A stretch of 64,000 nt of DNA from Candidatus Pantoea floridensis (GCF_900215435.1 NZ_OCMY01000001.1:2728001-2792000), one strand, 5' to 3'. Numbered from the stretch's first letter, positions 43,495 through 55,787 are shown. Notes: generated by a model not told the origin, from the letters alone. Numbers and translations: made by a program.

Positions 43495-46400
43495 ATGTCG
43501 AAGTTTTTTATTGAACGTCCCATCTTCGCCTGGGTTATCGCGATTATCGTGATGCTGGTCGGCGCGATTGCCGCCATCAGTCTGCCGGTTAATCAATACC
43601 CCAATATCTCACCGCCGGCAGTGTCGATCTCCGTCACGTATCCGGGTGCCAGCGCTGAAACCACGCAAAACACCGTAGTGCAGGTGATTGAGCAGCAGCT
43701 CAATGGTCTGGATGGCCTGCGTTATCTGGAGTCGAGCAGCGCCTCAGACGGCAGCGCACAGATCATCGCCACCTTTAATCAGGGCATCAATCCGGATATC
43801 GCCCAAGTACAAGTGCAAGACCGCGTGTCGCTCGCCGAGTCGCAGCTGCCAACTGATGTGACGCAGCAAGGGATTCGCATCCGTAAGTACCAGAAAAACT
43901 TCATGATGGTCATCGGCTTGATCTCCAAAGACGGCAAGCTGACCAACGGCGATCTGGCCGACATGCTGGTATCGAAGCTAGAAGATCCGATCTCGCGTAC
44001 GCCGGGCGTCGGCGACTTTATGGTGCTGGGTTCGGAATACGCGATGCGCATCTGGCTCGATCCGGCAAAGCTGTACAAATACAACCTGATGCCAAGCGAC
44101 GTTACTACCGCCATCGATAACCAGAACGTGCAGGTTTCATCCGGTTCTCTCGGCGGCTTGCCGACCATTCAGGGGGCAAAAACGCAGGCGACGATTCTTG
44201 GCAAAACCCGTTTCACTACCGTGCAGCAATTTGAGAATGTGCTGCTGAAAGTGAACAGCGACGGTTCGCAGGTGCGGCTGAAAGACGTGGCGAGCGTGGC
44301 GCTGGGTCCGCAGAGCTACGGCATTGATGCAACTATGAACGGCAAGCCCGCCGCCGGTATCGCACTGCGTCTGGCGACCGGTGCCAATGAACTGGATACC
44401 GCCAAAGCGGTGCGCCAAACCATCGCCGATTTAAAAGATTCGCTGCCGGACAACGTCGAAATTCAGTATCCGTACGACACCTCGCCGGTGGTGAGCGCCT
44501 CAATTGAGGAGGTGGTGAAAACGCTGATCGAAGCGGTGGTGCTGGTGTTCTTTGTGATGCTGATCTTCCTGCAAAACCTGCGTGCGACGCTGATCACCAC
44601 GCTGGTGGTGCCGGTAGTGCTGCTCGGTACCTTCGGCATTCTATCGGCGTTTGGCTACAGCATTAACACCCTAACCATGTTCGGCATGGTGCTGGCCATC
44701 GGGCTCTTGGTGGATGATGCGATTGTGGTGGTGGAGAACGTTGAGCGCGTAATGCACGAAGAGCAGCTCGACCCGAAAACCGCCACCATTAAATCGATGC
44801 AGCAAATTCAGGGCGCGCTGTTTGGTATCGCGCTAGTGCTGTCGGCGGTGCTGCTGCCGATGGCGTTCTTCTCCGGATCGACCGGCGTCATCTATCGTCA
44901 GTTCTCCATCACCATCGTGTCGGCGATGGCGCTGTCGGTGATCATGGCGCTGATCTTCACCCCGGCGCTGTGCGCCACCTTGCTGAAACCGGCGGCAGCA
45001 GAGCACAAAACCACCGGCTTCGCCGGCTGGTTCAACCGCAAGTTCGATAGCGGCGCGATGCACTATACCCACGGCGTCAGCAAAGTGATTTCCCGTCGCG
45101 GCCTGTTCCTGGTGATCTATCTGGTCATCGTCGGCGTGACGGGCTTTCTCTTCACCCGCGTGCCGACCACCTTCCTGCCGGGAGAAGATCAGGGCCTGAT
45201 GATGGTGCAGATGACGCTGCCAGTGAATGCGTCTTCACAGCGTACACAGCAGGTGATTAACGATCTCAATGATTATCTGGAGAAGAACGAAGCCTCGGTG
45301 GTGACCACCACCTTTGGCGTGGCGGGCTTTAACTTTGCCGGTCGCGGTCAAAGCAACGCCATGGCCTTCGTACGCCTGAAAGATTGGGGCGATCGTACCC
45401 ACCGCGGGCAAAGCGTGCAGGATTTGGCGAACCGCGTGATGGCGCACTTTGCCAACTACCAGAACGCTAAAATCTTTGCCATGGTGCCGCCTGCGGTGAT
45501 GGAGCTGGGGAATGCCACCGGTTTTGACCTTTATCTGCAGGATACCAGCGCGCACACCCATCAGCAGATGATGGATGCCGCACATCAGCTGATTACGCTG
45601 GCGAACAACGATCCGCATCTGGCGCAGGTGCGCCTCAACGGCCTGGAAGATGAGCCGCAGTATCAGCTGGAGATCAATGATGAGAGGGCGAGCGCGCTCG
45701 GCCTGAGCATGACCGATATCAACAACACCTTGTCGGTGGCGTGGGGATCCAGCTACATCGATCAGTTCATGTATAACGGCCGCGTCAAAGAGGTGTATCT
45801 GATGGGCAAAGCGGATTCCCGCGTCACGCCGTCAGATCTCGACAAATGGTACTTCCGCAACAGCAGCGGCACCATGGTGCCATTCTCCGCCTTTGCTTCC
45901 GGTAAATGGGTGTACGGTTCGCCGCACTTTGAACGCTTTAACGGCTTAACCGCCGAGGAGATCCTCGGATCGCCAGCGGCGGGCCAAAGCACTGGTGAAG
46001 CAATGAAGGCGGTGGAACAGCTGGCGAAGCAGCTGCCGCACGGTTTTCGCGTGCAGTGGTACGGCATTTCGTATGAGGAGCAGGCGTCTGGCAACCAAAC
46101 CACCCAGCTCTATCTGATCTCGATTGTGGTGGTGTTCCTGTGCCTGGCAGCGCTGTACGAGAGCTGGTCGATTCCGTTCTCGGTGATCATGGTGGTGCCG
46201 CTCGGCATCCTCGGCACCATCAGCGCAGTGCTGCTGCGCGGCCTGCAAAACGATGTGTTTTTCCAGGTGGGCTTGCTGACCACGGTGGGGCTGGCGGCGA
46301 AAAACGCCATTCTGATCGTCGAGTTTGCCAAAGAGCTGCATGAGCGCGAGGGCAAAACGCTGGTGGACGCGGCGGTGGAAGCGGCGCGGCTGCGTATCCG

Positions 46401-46626
46401 ACCCATCATCATGACGTCCATGGCGTTTATCCTCGGCGTGCTGCCGCTCACCATTTCTAACGGCGCAGGCGCGGGCAGCCAGCACTCGATTGGTACCGCG
46501 GTGGCGGGCGGCATGATTACCGCCACCTTCCTCGCCATCTTCTTTGTGCCGATGTTTTACGTGGTGGTTTCACAGCTGTTTGCGCGCAAGAAAAAAACAT
46601 CCACAGAGGTCGTGCAAGATCGTTAA
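43495..46626 (+). CDS. RND multidrug efflux permease (AcrB/AcrD family)
   Basis: 1043 residues in the inner membrane, a homotrimer with 12 helices and two large periplasmic loops. The proton-relay aspartates are D407 and D408 in [13 protein letters not shown], exactly the AcrB numbering, and the relay lysine is in GLAAKNAILIVEF near residue 940. The N-terminus MSKFFIERPIFAWVIAI is typical of HAE1 pumps. It exports drugs, dyes and detergents using the proton gradient. Adaptor upstream, outer-membrane factor downstream; which E. coli pump it equals cannot be decided by eye. Confidence 0.95.
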   Translation: MSKFFIERPIFAWVIAIIVMLVGAIAAISLPVNQYPNISPPAVSISVTYPGASAETTQNTVVQVIEQQLNGLDGLRYLESSSASDGSAQIIATFNQGINPDIAQVQVQDRVSLAESQLPTDVTQQGIRIRKYQKNFMMVIGLISKDGKLTNGDLADMLVSKLEDPISRTPGVGDFMVLGSEYAMRIWLDPAKLYKYNLMPSDVTTAIDNQNVQVSSGSLGGLPTIQGAKTQATILGKTRFTTVQQFENVLLKVNSDGSQVRLKDVASVALGPQSYGIDATMNGKPAAGIALRLATGANELDTAKAVRQTIADLKDSLPDNVEIQYPYDTSPVVSASIEEVVKTLIEAVVLVFFVMLIFLQNLRATLITTLVVPVVLLGTFGILSAFGYSINTLTMFGMVLAIGLLVDDAIVVVENVERVMHEEQLDPKTATIKSMQQIQGALFGIALVLSAVLLPMAFFSGSTGVIYRQFSITIVSAMALSVIMALIFTPALCATLLKPAAAEHKTTGFAGWFNRKFDSGAMHYTHGVSKVISRRGLFLVIYLVIVGVTGFLFTRVPTTFLPGEDQGLMMVQMTLPVNASSQRTQQVINDLNDYLEKNEASVVTTTFGVAGFNFAGRGQSNAMAFVRLKDWGDRTHRGQSVQDLANRVMAHFANYQNAKIFAMVPPAVMELGNATGFDLYLQDTSAHTHQQMMDAAHQLITLANNDPHLAQVRLNGLEDEPQYQLEINDERASALGLSMTDINNTLSVAWGSSYIDQFMYNGRVKEVYLMGKADSRVTPSDLDKWYFRNSSGTMVPFSAFASGKWVYGSPHFERFNGLTAEEILGSPAAGQSTGEAMKAVEQLAKQLPHGFRVQWYGISYEEQASGNQTTQLYLISIVVVFLCLAALYESWSIPFSVIMVVPLGILGTISAVLLRGLQNDVFFQVGLLTTVGLAAKNAILIVEFAKELHEREGKTLVDAAVEAARLRIRPIIMTSMAFILGVLPLTISNGAGAGSQHSIGTAVAGGMITATFLAIFFVPMFYVVVSQLFARKKKTSTEVVQDR

Positions 46627-46628
46627 GC

Positions 46629-46692
46629 GGCCGCCATGAATGGCGACCCTACGTGTGAGGTGTGTTACGTAGGGTGCGCATTAATGCGCACC
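46629..46692. repeat. Inverted pair of palindromes inside the RND operon
   Basis: CCGCCATGAATGGCGACC then CCCTACGT, a short spacer, and GTAGGGTGCGCATTAATGCG. It lies between the permease stop and the outer-membrane factor start, so it may tune expression of the third gene. Confidence 0.7.
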
Positions 46693-46731
46693 TGGCAAAC
46701 TGCACGGCATAACCTATTGAGAATATTGACA

Positions 46732-48132
46732 ATGAACAGTAAAAATTTCCGTCTGGCGCTATTGCCGCTGGCACTGGTGCTGGCCGGTTGCTCGCTGGCG
46801 CCGCACTATCAGCGTCCGGCAATGCCGGTGGACGCCAAATACGACCAGCCAACGCCGGTCGGCAACGTTGCCGATCTGCCGTGGCAGAACTTTTTCACCG
46901 ACGCCACGCTGCGCAACCTGATTCAGCTGTCGCTCGACAACAACCGCGACCTGCGCGTGGCGGCATTGAATGTTGAAGAGGCGCAGCAGGGCGTCACGGT
47001 GCAGCGAGCGGCGCTGATGCCGTCGATCAACGCCACTGCCAGCCAGACCTCAGCGCATGAGCCGGCCAATCTCTATAACACCAAAAGCACCGGCGCGGTG
47101 ACCTATCACGAACTCAACAGCGGCTTGAGCGTCACCTCATGGGAGCTGGATTTCTTTGGCCGCCTGCAGAGCCTGAGCGATCAGGCGCAGGAAACCTATT
47201 TGTCGAGCGCGGCTACCGAGCGCGCCACGCGCATTTCGCTGATCTCGGAAGTGGCGACGGCATGGCTGACGCTGAGTTCAGATAACGATCTGCTGCATCT
47301 GGCGCAAAGCACGGCCAACAGCCAGCAGGAATCGTATCGCATCACCAAACTCAGCTATGACGGCGGCGCCAGCAGCGCGATGGATCTGGCGCAGGCCGAA
47401 AGTACGGTACGTGCGGCGCAGGCGGATGTGGCGAGCTATACCCGTCAGGTGCGGCAGGACGTTGATGCGCTGCGCCTGCTGGTTGGCACCGATCTGCCCG
47501 CTACGCTGCTGTCGCACGCCACGCTTGATGCCCACTGGCAGTTCCCGGCCACACCCGCTGGTTTACCGTCGGATCTGCTGACGCGTCGTCCGGATATCAT
47601 GGCTGCCGAGCACTCACTGAAAGCGGCCAACGCCAATATCGGCGCGGCGCGTGCCGCCTTCTTCCCCAGCATCACGCTGACGGCATCCGGCGGCTCGACC
47701 AGCAGTTCACTCGGCAGTTTACTGGGCGGCGGCACCGGCGCGTGGTCGTTTATGCCATCGATTAACCTGCCGATTTTTGACGGTGGTAAAAACGAGGCTA
47801 ATCTCAATATCGCGCATATCGAGAAACGTATTGAAATTGCTGACTATGAGAAGACGATCCAGACCGCGTTTAAAGAGGTGAATGATGCGCTGGCCGGCCA
47901 GGATACCTGGCAGGATCAGCTGACGGCGCTGCAGCAGGAAGTGGGCGCCAACCAACGCGACTACGATTATTCAGAATTGCGCTTTAAGCAGGGCGTCGAC
48001 AATTATCTCAATGTGTTAGTGGCCCAGCGATCGCTTTACAGTTCGCAGCAGTCATTGATTAGCGCGCATCTGGGCCAGCTCAGCCAGAAAATCACCCTGT
48101 ACAAGGCGCTGGGCGGCGGCTGGCAATCCTGA
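46732..48132 (+). CDS. RND outer-membrane factor (OprM/NodT-type lipoprotein), first system
   Basis: 466 residues from the ATG at 46732; the longer frame upstream crosses a repeat and is not coding. Lipoprotein signal MNSKNFRLALLPLALVLAGC with lipidated C20, followed by SLAPHYQRPAMPV, the standard OprM/CusC-family head. Two OEP repeats of helical-barrel type follow (LTRRPDIMAAEHSLKAANANI near residue 284). It forms the trimeric outer-membrane channel for the pump encoded just upstream. Enterobacterial AcrAB normally borrows TolC, so a dedicated OprM-type channel is a notable arrangement. Confidence 0.93.
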   Translation: MNSKNFRLALLPLALVLAGCSLAPHYQRPAMPVDAKYDQPTPVGNVADLPWQNFFTDATLRNLIQLSLDNNRDLRVAALNVEEAQQGVTVQRAALMPSINATASQTSAHEPANLYNTKSTGAVTYHELNSGLSVTSWELDFFGRLQSLSDQAQETYLSSAATERATRISLISEVATAWLTLSSDNDLLHLAQSTANSQQESYRITKLSYDGGASSAMDLAQAESTVRAAQADVASYTRQVRQDVDALRLLVGTDLPATLLSHATLDAHWQFPATPAGLPSDLLTRRPDIMAAEHSLKAANANIGAARAAFFPSITLTASGGSTSSSLGSLLGGGTGAWSFMPSINLPIFDGGKNEANLNIAHIEKRIEIADYEKTIQTAFKEVNDALAGQDTWQDQLTALQQEVGANQRDYDYSELRFKQGVDNYLNVLVAQRSLYSSQQSLISAHLGQLSQKITLYKALGGGWQS

Positions 48133-48221
48133 CAATCTTAACGAAACCCTTACGGTTCGCGTATGGAATTCGCGCGGGCATTCAGCCGATAATGCGGCAA
48201 GTGATGATTTCCCATTGAAAT

Positions 48222-48246
48222 AATCCCCTGTTTTGCAGGGGATTTT
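48222..48246 (+). terminator. Hairpin between the first RND operon and mdtA
   Basis: Arms AATCCCCTG / CAGGGGATT with a TTTTG loop and a short T-run. It is 89 bp after the previous stop and 28 bp before the mdtA start, so it is either the terminator of the first operon or a leader hairpin of mdtABC. Confidence 0.6.
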
Positions 48247-48274
48247 CCATTTCCTTGTTAACCTGAAGACTCTG

Positions 48275-49516
48275 ATGACTAACAACGCTTCCCGCTCCTC
48301 CTCTTTCCGCTGGCTGAAATGGCTGCTTCTTTTGCTTGTGCTATTGATCGTAGCTGGCGTGGTCTGGCGCGTGGTGGGCGGACACGGCGGCATGCCGCCA
48401 GGCGCGGAGAAGGGCGCACGCGGCGGACATCGCGGTGGCGCAGGCGTTAGGCCTGGTATGGCGATGACGGGCGGTGCGACGCTGGTGCACAGCGGCGTAG
48501 CCAGCACGGCGGATGTGCCGCAGTATCTCAACGCGCTTGGCACGGTGCTCCCTAACGCCAGCGTCACGGTCACCAGCCGCGTGGCCGGTCAGCTGGAAAA
48601 AGTGTTCTTTACCGAAGGGCAGAAAGTCAGCGCCGGTCAGCTGCTGGCACAGATCGATCCGCGCAGCTATCAGGCGACGCTGGCGCAATATCAGGGCGAT
48701 CTCAATCAGAATCAGGCGTTGCTAAAAAGCGCCCAGTTAACCTTAACGCGCTATCAGAAACTGGCGGCGCAGGATTCGCTGTCGCGTCAGGATCTCGACA
48801 CGCAAACCGCCACCGTCGGGCAATACAAAGGCGCGGTGGCCGCCGATGAAGCGCAGATCGCCAGCGCCAAGCTGGATATCGACTACGCGCGCATCACTTC
48901 ACCGATTAGCGGACGCGTCGGTTTACGCCTGGTCGATCCCGGCAACATGGTGCAAACCACCGACACCACCGGCATTGTGGTGGTGACGCAGATGCAACCC
49001 GCCGCCGTGACGTTTAGCGTGCCGCAGAGCAACATCCCGCAGTTGACCAAAGCGCTGCATGGTGGACAAAGCCTGCCCGCCACCGCCTTCGATCAGGACA
49101 ACACCACACCGCTGGCGCAGGGCGAGGTGCAGTTCATCAGCAACCAGATCGATACCGCGACCGGCACCATCGCGCTGAAAGCCACCTTCCCGAATGAAGA
49201 TGAAACGCTGTTTGCCAATCAGTTTGTCAATCTGCGGTTGCAAATCAACATTCTGAAAAATGCCACGGTGATCCCGGCGCAGGCGTTGCAACTGAGCAGT
49301 GACGGCAGCTTCGTGTTTGTCATCAATAAAGACAACACCGTGACGCGCAAAGCCGTCACCACCGGGCCGAGCTTTGGTGACGATCGGCAGGCGATCCTGA
49401 AAGGAGTGGAACCGGGCGATCGTCTGGTGACCGAAGGCATTGATCGTCTAACCAACGGCAGCAAAGTGCAGCTGGCCGATGAGAGCAAAACCAGCGCGGG
49501 CGCGGCGAGCCAATGA
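48275..49516 (+). CDS. mdtA: MdtA, RND adaptor
   Basis: 413 residues (E. coli 415). The start [16 protein letters not shown] at 48275 is taken; the upstream frame is not homologous. A single N-terminal anchor helix ([16 protein letters not shown]) is followed by a Gly/His-rich spacer ([20 protein letters not shown]) and then adaptor domains with [19 protein letters not shown] near residue 90. It works with the heteromeric permease MdtB2C. In E. coli the operon is driven by BaeSR and responds to envelope stress, bile salts, novobiocin and metals; baeSR genes are not next to this copy. Overlaps mdtB by four bases. Confidence 0.94.
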   Translation: MTNNASRSSSFRWLKWLLLLLVLLIVAGVVWRVVGGHGGMPPGAEKGARGGHRGGAGVRPGMAMTGGATLVHSGVASTADVPQYLNALGTVLPNASVTVTSRVAGQLEKVFFTEGQKVSAGQLLAQIDPRSYQATLAQYQGDLNQNQALLKSAQLTLTRYQKLAAQDSLSRQDLDTQTATVGQYKGAVAADEAQIASAKLDIDYARITSPISGRVGLRLVDPGNMVQTTDTTGIVVVTQMQPAAVTFSVPQSNIPQLTKALHGGQSLPATAFDQDNTTPLAQGEVQFISNQIDTATGTIALKATFPNEDETLFANQFVNLRLQINILKNATVIPAQALQLSSDGSFVFVINKDNTVTRKAVTTGPSFGDDRQAILKGVEPGDRLVTEGIDRLTNGSKVQLADESKTSAGAASQ

Positions 49517-52500
49517 ATCCGTCTCGCCTGTTTATCCAGCGTCCGGTCGCCACCATTCTGCTGATGGTCGGCGTGCTGATCGCCGGTATCTTTTCCTATC
49601 GCTTTCTCTCGACTTCGGCGCTGCCGCAGGTGGATTACCCGACCATTCAGGTCACCACGCTCTATCCCGGCGCCAGCCCGGATGTCATGGCGTCATCCGT
49701 CACCTCGCCGCTGGAGCGCCAGCTGGGGCAGATGGCGGGATTAAGCCAGATGACCTCGACCAGCTCGAGCGGATCGTCAATCGTCACGCTGAAATTCAGC
49801 CTCGATCTGTCGCTGGATGTCGCCGAGCAGGAAGTGCAGGCGGCGATCAACGCCGCCAATAATCTGCTGCCGAGCGATCTGCCTAATCCGCCGACGTATA
49901 AAAAGGTTAACCCGGCCGATACGGCAGTGATCACGCTGGCGGTGAGTTCCGACACGCTGCCGCTGACGCAGGTGCAGGATCTGGTCAATACCCGCGTGGC
50001 GCTCAAGCTGTCGCAGATTAACGGTGTCGGCATGGTGACGCTGGCAGGCGGCCATCAGCCAGCGATCCGCGTGCAGATGGATCCGAAAGCGCTCGCGGCG
50101 CACAAGCTGTCGCTGGAAGACGTCAATACGCTCATCAGCAACAGCAACGTTAACGGCTCGAAAGGTGGCTTTGACGGCAAATATCACTCGGTGACCATCG
50201 ACGCTAACGACCAGCTGCGCACCGCCGATGAGTACGGCAATCTGATTATCACTTATCAGAACGGTGCGGCGCTGCGGCTGAAAGATATCGCGCATATCGA
50301 ACAGGGCCCTGAGAACAGCTTCCAGTCGGCGTGGGCGAATAACAGCCCGGCGATTGTAGTTAGCGTGCAGCGTCAGCCTGGCGCTAACGTGATTCAGGTG
50401 GTGGACAGCATCAAAGCGCAGCTGCCGAAGCTGCAGGCGGCGCTGCCGGACGGCGTGAAGATGAGCATTCTGTCGGATCGTACGCAAACCATTCGCGCCT
50501 CCATCAGCGACGTGCAGTTTGAGCTGATGCTGTCGGTGGCGCTGGTGGTGATGGTGACGTTCCTGTTCCTGCGTAACGTGGCGGCGACCTTGATTCCGAG
50601 CGTGGCGGTGCCGCTGTCGCTGATTGGCACCTTCGGCGTGATGTATCTGGCCGACTTCAGCCTGAATAACCTGTCGTTGATGGCGCTGACCATCGCCACC
50701 GGCTTCGTTATCGACGATGCCATCGTGGTGGTGGAGAACATTTCGCGGCGGCTGGAGGAGGGCGAAACGCCGATGCAGGCGGCGCTGAAAGGATCGCAGC
50801 AGATTGGCTTCACCATCATCTCGCTGACCTTCTCGCTGATTGCGGTGCTGATTCCGCTGCTGTTTATGGGCGATGTGGTCGGGCGGCTGTTCCGCGAATT
50901 CGCCATCACGCTGGCGGTATCCATTCTGGTGTCGATGGTGGTATCGCTGACGCTCACGCCGATGCTGTGCGCCTATCTGCTGCAGCATATTCCGCCGGAG
51001 AAACAGTCACGCTTTTCACGCAAAGGCGGCGAGGTGTTCGACAAGCTGGTGCGCGGCTATGACCGGTTGCTGACGGTGGTGTTGAATCATCAGAAGCTGA
51101 CGCTGCTGGTGGCGCTGGCGACCTTTGCGCTCACCGCGCTGCTGTATATCGCCATCCCGAAAGGCTTCTTCCCGACCCAGGATACCGGCCTGATTCAGGG
51201 CGTTACCGTGGCGTCGCAGGATGTGTCGTTTAGCGAGATGTCGAAACGTCAGCAGGCGCTGGCGCAAGTGATTTTGCAAAACCCGTCGGTGGAGAGTTTG
51301 TCCTCGACCATTGGCATCGACGGCAGCAATACCAGCCTGAACAGCGGGCGCATCCAGATCAACCTCAAGTCGTTTGACGATCGCGATGACAAAGCTGACG
51401 TGGTGATTAAACAGCTGCAACAGGCGGCGGTGCAGGTGGCGGGCATTCAGCTCTATCTGCAACCGGCGCAGGATTTAACCGTTAACGATCAGGTGTCGCC
51501 GAGCCAGTACCAGTTCACGCTCGATGATGCCGACAGTGAAAATCTGGTGAGCTGGACGCCGAAGATGGTCGCCGCGTTGCAGCAGCGTCCGGAGTTCAAC
51601 GGCGTGGTGAGCAACCTGCAGGATCAGGGCCGCGTGGCCTACGTGGAATTGAACCGTGATAAGGCGGCGCGCTACGGCATCACCGCCGCCGATGTCGACA
51701 CCGCGCTGTATAACAGCTTCGGCCAGCGGCTGGTCTCCACCATCTTTACCCAGGCTAATCAGTATCGCGTGGTGCTGGAAGTGGCACCGCAGTATCAGCA
51801 ATCGCCAGCCTCGTTTGATGATGTTTATCTGCCGGTGACCAGCAGCAGCACTTCATCCAGCGACGACAGCAGCACGTCGTCGTCATCGTCGGATGACACC
51901 AGTACAACGACCGGCATGGTGAAACTGACGTCCATCGCCACTATTCATCAGCGCACCGGCTCGCTGATGCACATGCGCCTCAACCAGTTCCCGGCGGTGA
52001 TGGTGTCGTTCAACCTCAACAGCGGTTACTCGCTGGAGGATGGACAGAAGGCGATTGCCGAAGTGACGCAGCAGCTCAATCTACCGTCGAGCATCACCCT
52101 GCGCTATCAGGGCGAAACCTCGGCGTTCCAGAGCGCTACCGGCAACACGCTGTGGCTGATTCTGGCGGCGCTGATCACCATGTACGTGGTGCTCGGCATT
52201 CTGTATGAGAGCTTTATCCACCCGGTAACCATCCTCTCGACGCTGCCGTCGGCGGCGGTTGGCGCGTTGCTGACGCTGCTGCTGGCCGGCAGCGAGTTCA
52301 GCTTGATTGCGCTGATTGGTGTGATCCTGCTGATCGGCATCGTCAAAAAGAACGCGATTATGATGATCGACTTCGCGCTGGAAGCGGAGAACAAACAGCA
52401 CATGAGCGCGCGCGAGGCAATTCATCAAGCCTGTTTGCTGCGCTTCCGCCCGATTTTGATGACCACCATGGCGGCGCTGCTCGGCGCGCTACCGCTGATG

Positions 52501-52686
52501 CTGGCGTCCGGTTCCGGTGCCGAACTGCGCCAGCCGCTCGGGTTGGTGATTGTTGGCGGCCTGATTGTCAGCCAGGTGCTAACGCTGTTCTCCACGCCAG
52601 TGATTTACCTGTGGTTTGATGGCATCGCCCAGCGCGGCAAGCGCTATATGCAGCGCAAGCAGCAACAGGCGCGGGGCGATCGATGA
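49513..52686 (+). CDS. mdtB: MdtB, RND permease subunit with a Ser/Asp-rich insert
   Basis: 1057 residues (E. coli MdtB 1040). N-terminus [19 protein letters not shown] and relay aspartates in [20 protein letters not shown] near residue 400 identify the MdtB/MuxB group. About residues 777-801 form a run almost entirely of Ser, Thr and Asp ([11 protein letters not shown], then [13 protein letters not shown]) in the second periplasmic domain, where E. coli has only a short loop. This accounts for the extra length. It forms a heterotrimer with MdtC. Both ends overlap neighbours by four bases (ATGA). Confidence 0.95.
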   Translation: MNPSRLFIQRPVATILLMVGVLIAGIFSYRFLSTSALPQVDYPTIQVTTLYPGASPDVMASSVTSPLERQLGQMAGLSQMTSTSSSGSSIVTLKFSLDLSLDVAEQEVQAAINAANNLLPSDLPNPPTYKKVNPADTAVITLAVSSDTLPLTQVQDLVNTRVALKLSQINGVGMVTLAGGHQPAIRVQMDPKALAAHKLSLEDVNTLISNSNVNGSKGGFDGKYHSVTIDANDQLRTADEYGNLIITYQNGAALRLKDIAHIEQGPENSFQSAWANNSPAIVVSVQRQPGANVIQVVDSIKAQLPKLQAALPDGVKMSILSDRTQTIRASISDVQFELMLSVALVVMVTFLFLRNVAATLIPSVAVPLSLIGTFGVMYLADFSLNNLSLMALTIATGFVIDDAIVVVENISRRLEEGETPMQAALKGSQQIGFTIISLTFSLIAVLIPLLFMGDVVGRLFREFAITLAVSILVSMVVSLTLTPMLCAYLLQHIPPEKQSRFSRKGGEVFDKLVRGYDRLLTVVLNHQKLTLLVALATFALTALLYIAIPKGFFPTQDTGLIQGVTVASQDVSFSEMSKRQQALAQVILQNPSVESLSSTIGIDGSNTSLNSGRIQINLKSFDDRDDKADVVIKQLQQAAVQVAGIQLYLQPAQDLTVNDQVSPSQYQFTLDDADSENLVSWTPKMVAALQQRPEFNGVVSNLQDQGRVAYVELNRDKAARYGITAADVDTALYNSFGQRLVSTIFTQANQYRVVLEVAPQYQQSPASFDDVYLPVTSSSTSSSDDSSTSSSSSDDTSTTTGMVKLTSIATIHQRTGSLMHMRLNQFPAVMVSFNLNSGYSLEDGQKAIAEVTQQLNLPSSITLRYQGETSAFQSATGNTLWLILAALITMYVVLGILYESFIHPVTILSTLPSAAVGALLTLLLAGSEFSLIALIGVILLIGIVKKNAIMMIDFALEAENKQHMSAREAIHQACLLRFRPILMTTMAALLGALPLMLASGSGAELRQPLGLVIVGGLIVSQVLTLFSTPVIYLWFDGIAQRGKRYMQRKQQQARGDR

Positions 52687-55600
52687 ACTTAACCCGGCTG
52701 TTTATCTTCCGTCCGGTCGCCACGCTGCTGCTGACGCTGGCGATCCTGCTGCTTGGTGCGCTGGGCTATCGGCTGCTGCCGGTGGCACCGCTGCCGCAGG
52801 TGGATTTCCCCACCATCATGGTCAGCGCCAGCTTAGCGGGTGCCAGCCCGGAAACCATGGCGGCCACCGTGGCGACGCCGCTGGAGCGTTCGCTCGGGCA
52901 GATCGCGGGTGTCACCGAGATGACCTCGACCAGTTCGCAGGGATCGACCAGCGTGATTTTGCAGTTTGATCTCGATCGCGACATCAACGGCGCGGCGCGT
53001 GACGTGCAGGCGGCGATCAACGCCGCGCGCAGCCTGCTGCCAAGCGCGATGGAGTCATTGCCGACCTACCGCAAAGCTAACCCATCGGATGCGCCGATTG
53101 TGATGCTGGCGCTGACGTCCGCCACGCGCACGCCGGGCGAACTCTACGACCTTGCTGAAAGCAAAATCGAGCAGGCGCTGGGGCAGGTGCAAGGCGTGGG
53201 CGAAGTGTCATTGATGGGCAGCGCCTTGCCGGCGGTGCGCATCGATTTGCAGCCGCTGAAGCTGACGCAATACGGCATTTCGCTCGATACGGTGCGCAGC
53301 GCCATCGCCAACGGCACCACCAATAAGCCGAAGGGCATTTTGCAGGGCAGCAGCCAATCCTGGGTGGTGGACAGCAACGGCCAGCTGGATAAAGCCGCGC
53401 AGTACCAGGATCTGATCGTCAGCTATCAGGACGGCAAAGCGGTGCGCCTGCACGATGTCGCCACGGTGTACGATTCGGTAGAAGATCAATATCAGGCCGG
53501 TTTTCTGGATTCGAAGCCGTCGGTGATGGTGGGCATTAAGCGCCAGGCCGGCGCCAATATGCTCGACACCATCGATGCCATCAAAGCGCAACTGCCGGCG
53601 CTGGAGAAAGATTTGCCCGCCGATACCCAGCTGAAAGTGGTGGTGGATCGTTCGCCAACGGTGCGCGCGTCGCTGTACGACACCGAAGAGACGCTGCTGG
53701 TGGCGATGCTGCTGGTGATCGCCGTGGTGTTTGTCTTCCTGCGCAACGTACAGGCGGTGGTGATCCCGGCGCTGGCGCTGCCGGTGTCGCTGGTTGGCAC
53801 CTGCGCGGTAATGTATCTGCTCGGTTACAGCCTCGATAACCTGTCGCTGATGGCGCTGATTATCGCCACCGGCTTTGTGGTGGATGATGCGATTGTGGTG
53901 CTGGAAAATATCACCCGCCATATCGAAGAGGGACTGAGTCCGCTGCGTGCGGCGCTGCGTGGCGCGCAGGAAGTGAGTTTTACCGTGCTATCGATGACCA
54001 TGTCGTTGATTGCGGTGTTTATCCCCATTCTGCTGATGGGCAGCATTGTCGGCCGCCTGTTCCGCGAGTTTGCCGTGACGCTGACGGTGTCGCTGCTGAT
54101 CTCGATGTTTGTGTCGCTGAGCCTGACGCCGATGCTGTGCGCGCGCTTACTCAAGCCGAAAGCGAAAGTCACTCAGCGGCCGCATCCGCTGTATCAGTTT
54201 ATCGAAAACCAGCTTAATGGTTTGTTGGCGGCCTACTCGCGCGGCTTAAGCTGGGTGATGGCGCACCAAAAGCTGACGATGTTTAGCCTGGTGCTGACCG
54301 TGCTGCTCAATCTGTTCCTGTTTTCGGTGGTTCAAAAAGGCTTCTTCCCCAATCAGGATACCGGCCTGCTGATGGGCGCGCTGCGTGCCGATCAGAACAT
54401 CTCCTTCCAGGCGATGAAACCGAAAATGCTGCAGTTCACCCACATCATCCAGTCCGATCCGGCGGTGGAAAGCGTGATGTCGTCGATGGGCAGCGGCATG
54501 TTCGGTTCGCGCAACAGCGCCAACTTTTTTGTGCGGCTGAAGGATTTTGATCAGCGTGATGCCACCGCCACCGAAGTGGCGAATCGCCTGAGCATGAAAA
54601 CCAGCCACATCGCCGGGGCGCAGATGTTCCTGATGGCGGCGCAGGATTTGCATATCGGCGGGCGCAGCGCCAACGCCACCTATCAGTACAGCCTGCAGGC
54701 CGACGACCTCGATCTGCTACGCACCTGGACGCCGAAAGTGCAGGCGGCGCTGGCGGCGATCCCGCAGCTCAACAGCGTGGATTCCGATGCGCAAACCGGC
54801 GGTCAGGAGGTGGTGATCAACATCGATCGCGATCGCGCCATGCGGCTGGGCGTTAACGTGCAGATGCTCGACACCATGCTGAATAACGCCTTCAGCCAGC
54901 GCCAGGTCGCCACGCTGTACCACACGCTCAATCAGTATCATGTGGTGATGTCGTTGCAGGACAGCTACACGCGCGATCCGGCGATTCTCCAGCAGCTGTA
55001 TGTGATCAACGACAGTGGCGATCGCGTGCCGCTGGCGGCGTTCGCCAGCTTCAAAGGCGGCAACGCGCCGCTGTCGGTGGCGCATCAGGGGCAATCGGCC
55101 ACCAGCACCGTGGCGTTCAACCTGAATGATGGCGTATCGCTGGAGCAGGCGCAGGGACTGATCAAGCAGGCGATGGCGCAGCTCGGCTTGCCGTCCACCA
55201 TTCAGGCCGGTTTTGCCGGCACCGCCGCGGCGTTTTCACAGCTCACTGCCACCATGCCATGGCTGATTATCGCCGCGCTGGCGGCGGTGTATATCGTGCT
55301 CGGCGTGCTGTATGAGAGCTATATCCACCCAATCACTATTCTCTCGACGCTGCCGTCGGCGGGCGTCGGTGCGCTGTTACTGCTGCTGCTCACCAATACG
55401 CAGCTGACGGTAATCGCGCTGATCGGCATCATCCTGCTGATCGGTATCGTGAAAAAGAACGCCATTATGATGATTGATTTTGCCATACACGCCGAGCGTA
55501 CGCAGGGCATGTCGCCGCAGCAGGCGATCACCCAAGCCTGTTTGATGCGCTTCCGCCCGATCATGATGACCACGCTGGCCGCCTTCTTCGGCGCGCTGCC

Positions 55601-55787
55601 GCTGGCGCTGGGCAGCGGTGGCGATGCCGACTTGCGCAGCCCGCTCGGGCTGGCGATTGCCGGTGGTCTGGCGCTCAGCCAGCTGCTGACGCTGTTTACT
55701 ACGCCGGTGGTTTATCTCTGGCTCGATCGTTTAAGCCGTGCCACGCAGCGTCAATGGCTGCGGTTGCGTCATGTGGAATCCCGATAG
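52683..55787 (+). CDS. mdtC: MdtC, RND permease subunit
   Basis: 1034 residues (E. coli MdtC 1025). [20 protein letters not shown], then [20 protein letters not shown] near residue 400 with the relay Asp pair and a [15 protein letters not shown] lysine near residue 924. Clearly paralogous to MdtB; in E. coli MdtC is the drug-translocating subunit and MdtB supplies proton conduction. The gene is followed without gap by an outer-membrane factor instead of the MFS gene mdtD found in E. coli. Confidence 0.95.
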   Translation: MNLTRLFIFRPVATLLLTLAILLLGALGYRLLPVAPLPQVDFPTIMVSASLAGASPETMAATVATPLERSLGQIAGVTEMTSTSSQGSTSVILQFDLDRDINGAARDVQAAINAARSLLPSAMESLPTYRKANPSDAPIVMLALTSATRTPGELYDLAESKIEQALGQVQGVGEVSLMGSALPAVRIDLQPLKLTQYGISLDTVRSAIANGTTNKPKGILQGSSQSWVVDSNGQLDKAAQYQDLIVSYQDGKAVRLHDVATVYDSVEDQYQAGFLDSKPSVMVGIKRQAGANMLDTIDAIKAQLPALEKDLPADTQLKVVVDRSPTVRASLYDTEETLLVAMLLVIAVVFVFLRNVQAVVIPALALPVSLVGTCAVMYLLGYSLDNLSLMALIIATGFVVDDAIVVLENITRHIEEGLSPLRAALRGAQEVSFTVLSMTMSLIAVFIPILLMGSIVGRLFREFAVTLTVSLLISMFVSLSLTPMLCARLLKPKAKVTQRPHPLYQFIENQLNGLLAAYSRGLSWVMAHQKLTMFSLVLTVLLNLFLFSVVQKGFFPNQDTGLLMGALRADQNISFQAMKPKMLQFTHIIQSDPAVESVMSSMGSGMFGSRNSANFFVRLKDFDQRDATATEVANRLSMKTSHIAGAQMFLMAAQDLHIGGRSANATYQYSLQADDLDLLRTWTPKVQAALAAIPQLNSVDSDAQTGGQEVVINIDRDRAMRLGVNVQMLDTMLNNAFSQRQVATLYHTLNQYHVVMSLQDSYTRDPAILQQLYVINDSGDRVPLAAFASFKGGNAPLSVAHQGQSATSTVAFNLNDGVSLEQAQGLIKQAMAQLGLPSTIQAGFAGTAAAFSQLTATMPWLIIAALAAVYIVLGVLYESYIHPITILSTLPSAGVGALLLLLLTNTQLTVIALIGIILLIGIVKKNAIMMIDFAIHAERTQGMSPQQAITQACLMRFRPIMMTTLAAFFGALPLALGSGGDADLRSPLGLAIAGGLALSQLLTLFTTPVVYLWLDRLSRATQRQWLRLRHVESR

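Noticed and set aside
49777..50988. A 403-codon open frame antisense to mdtB
   Set aside because: It is the complement of a GC-rich conserved gene; its translation is rich in His, Arg and Gln with no domain, the usual shadow pattern.
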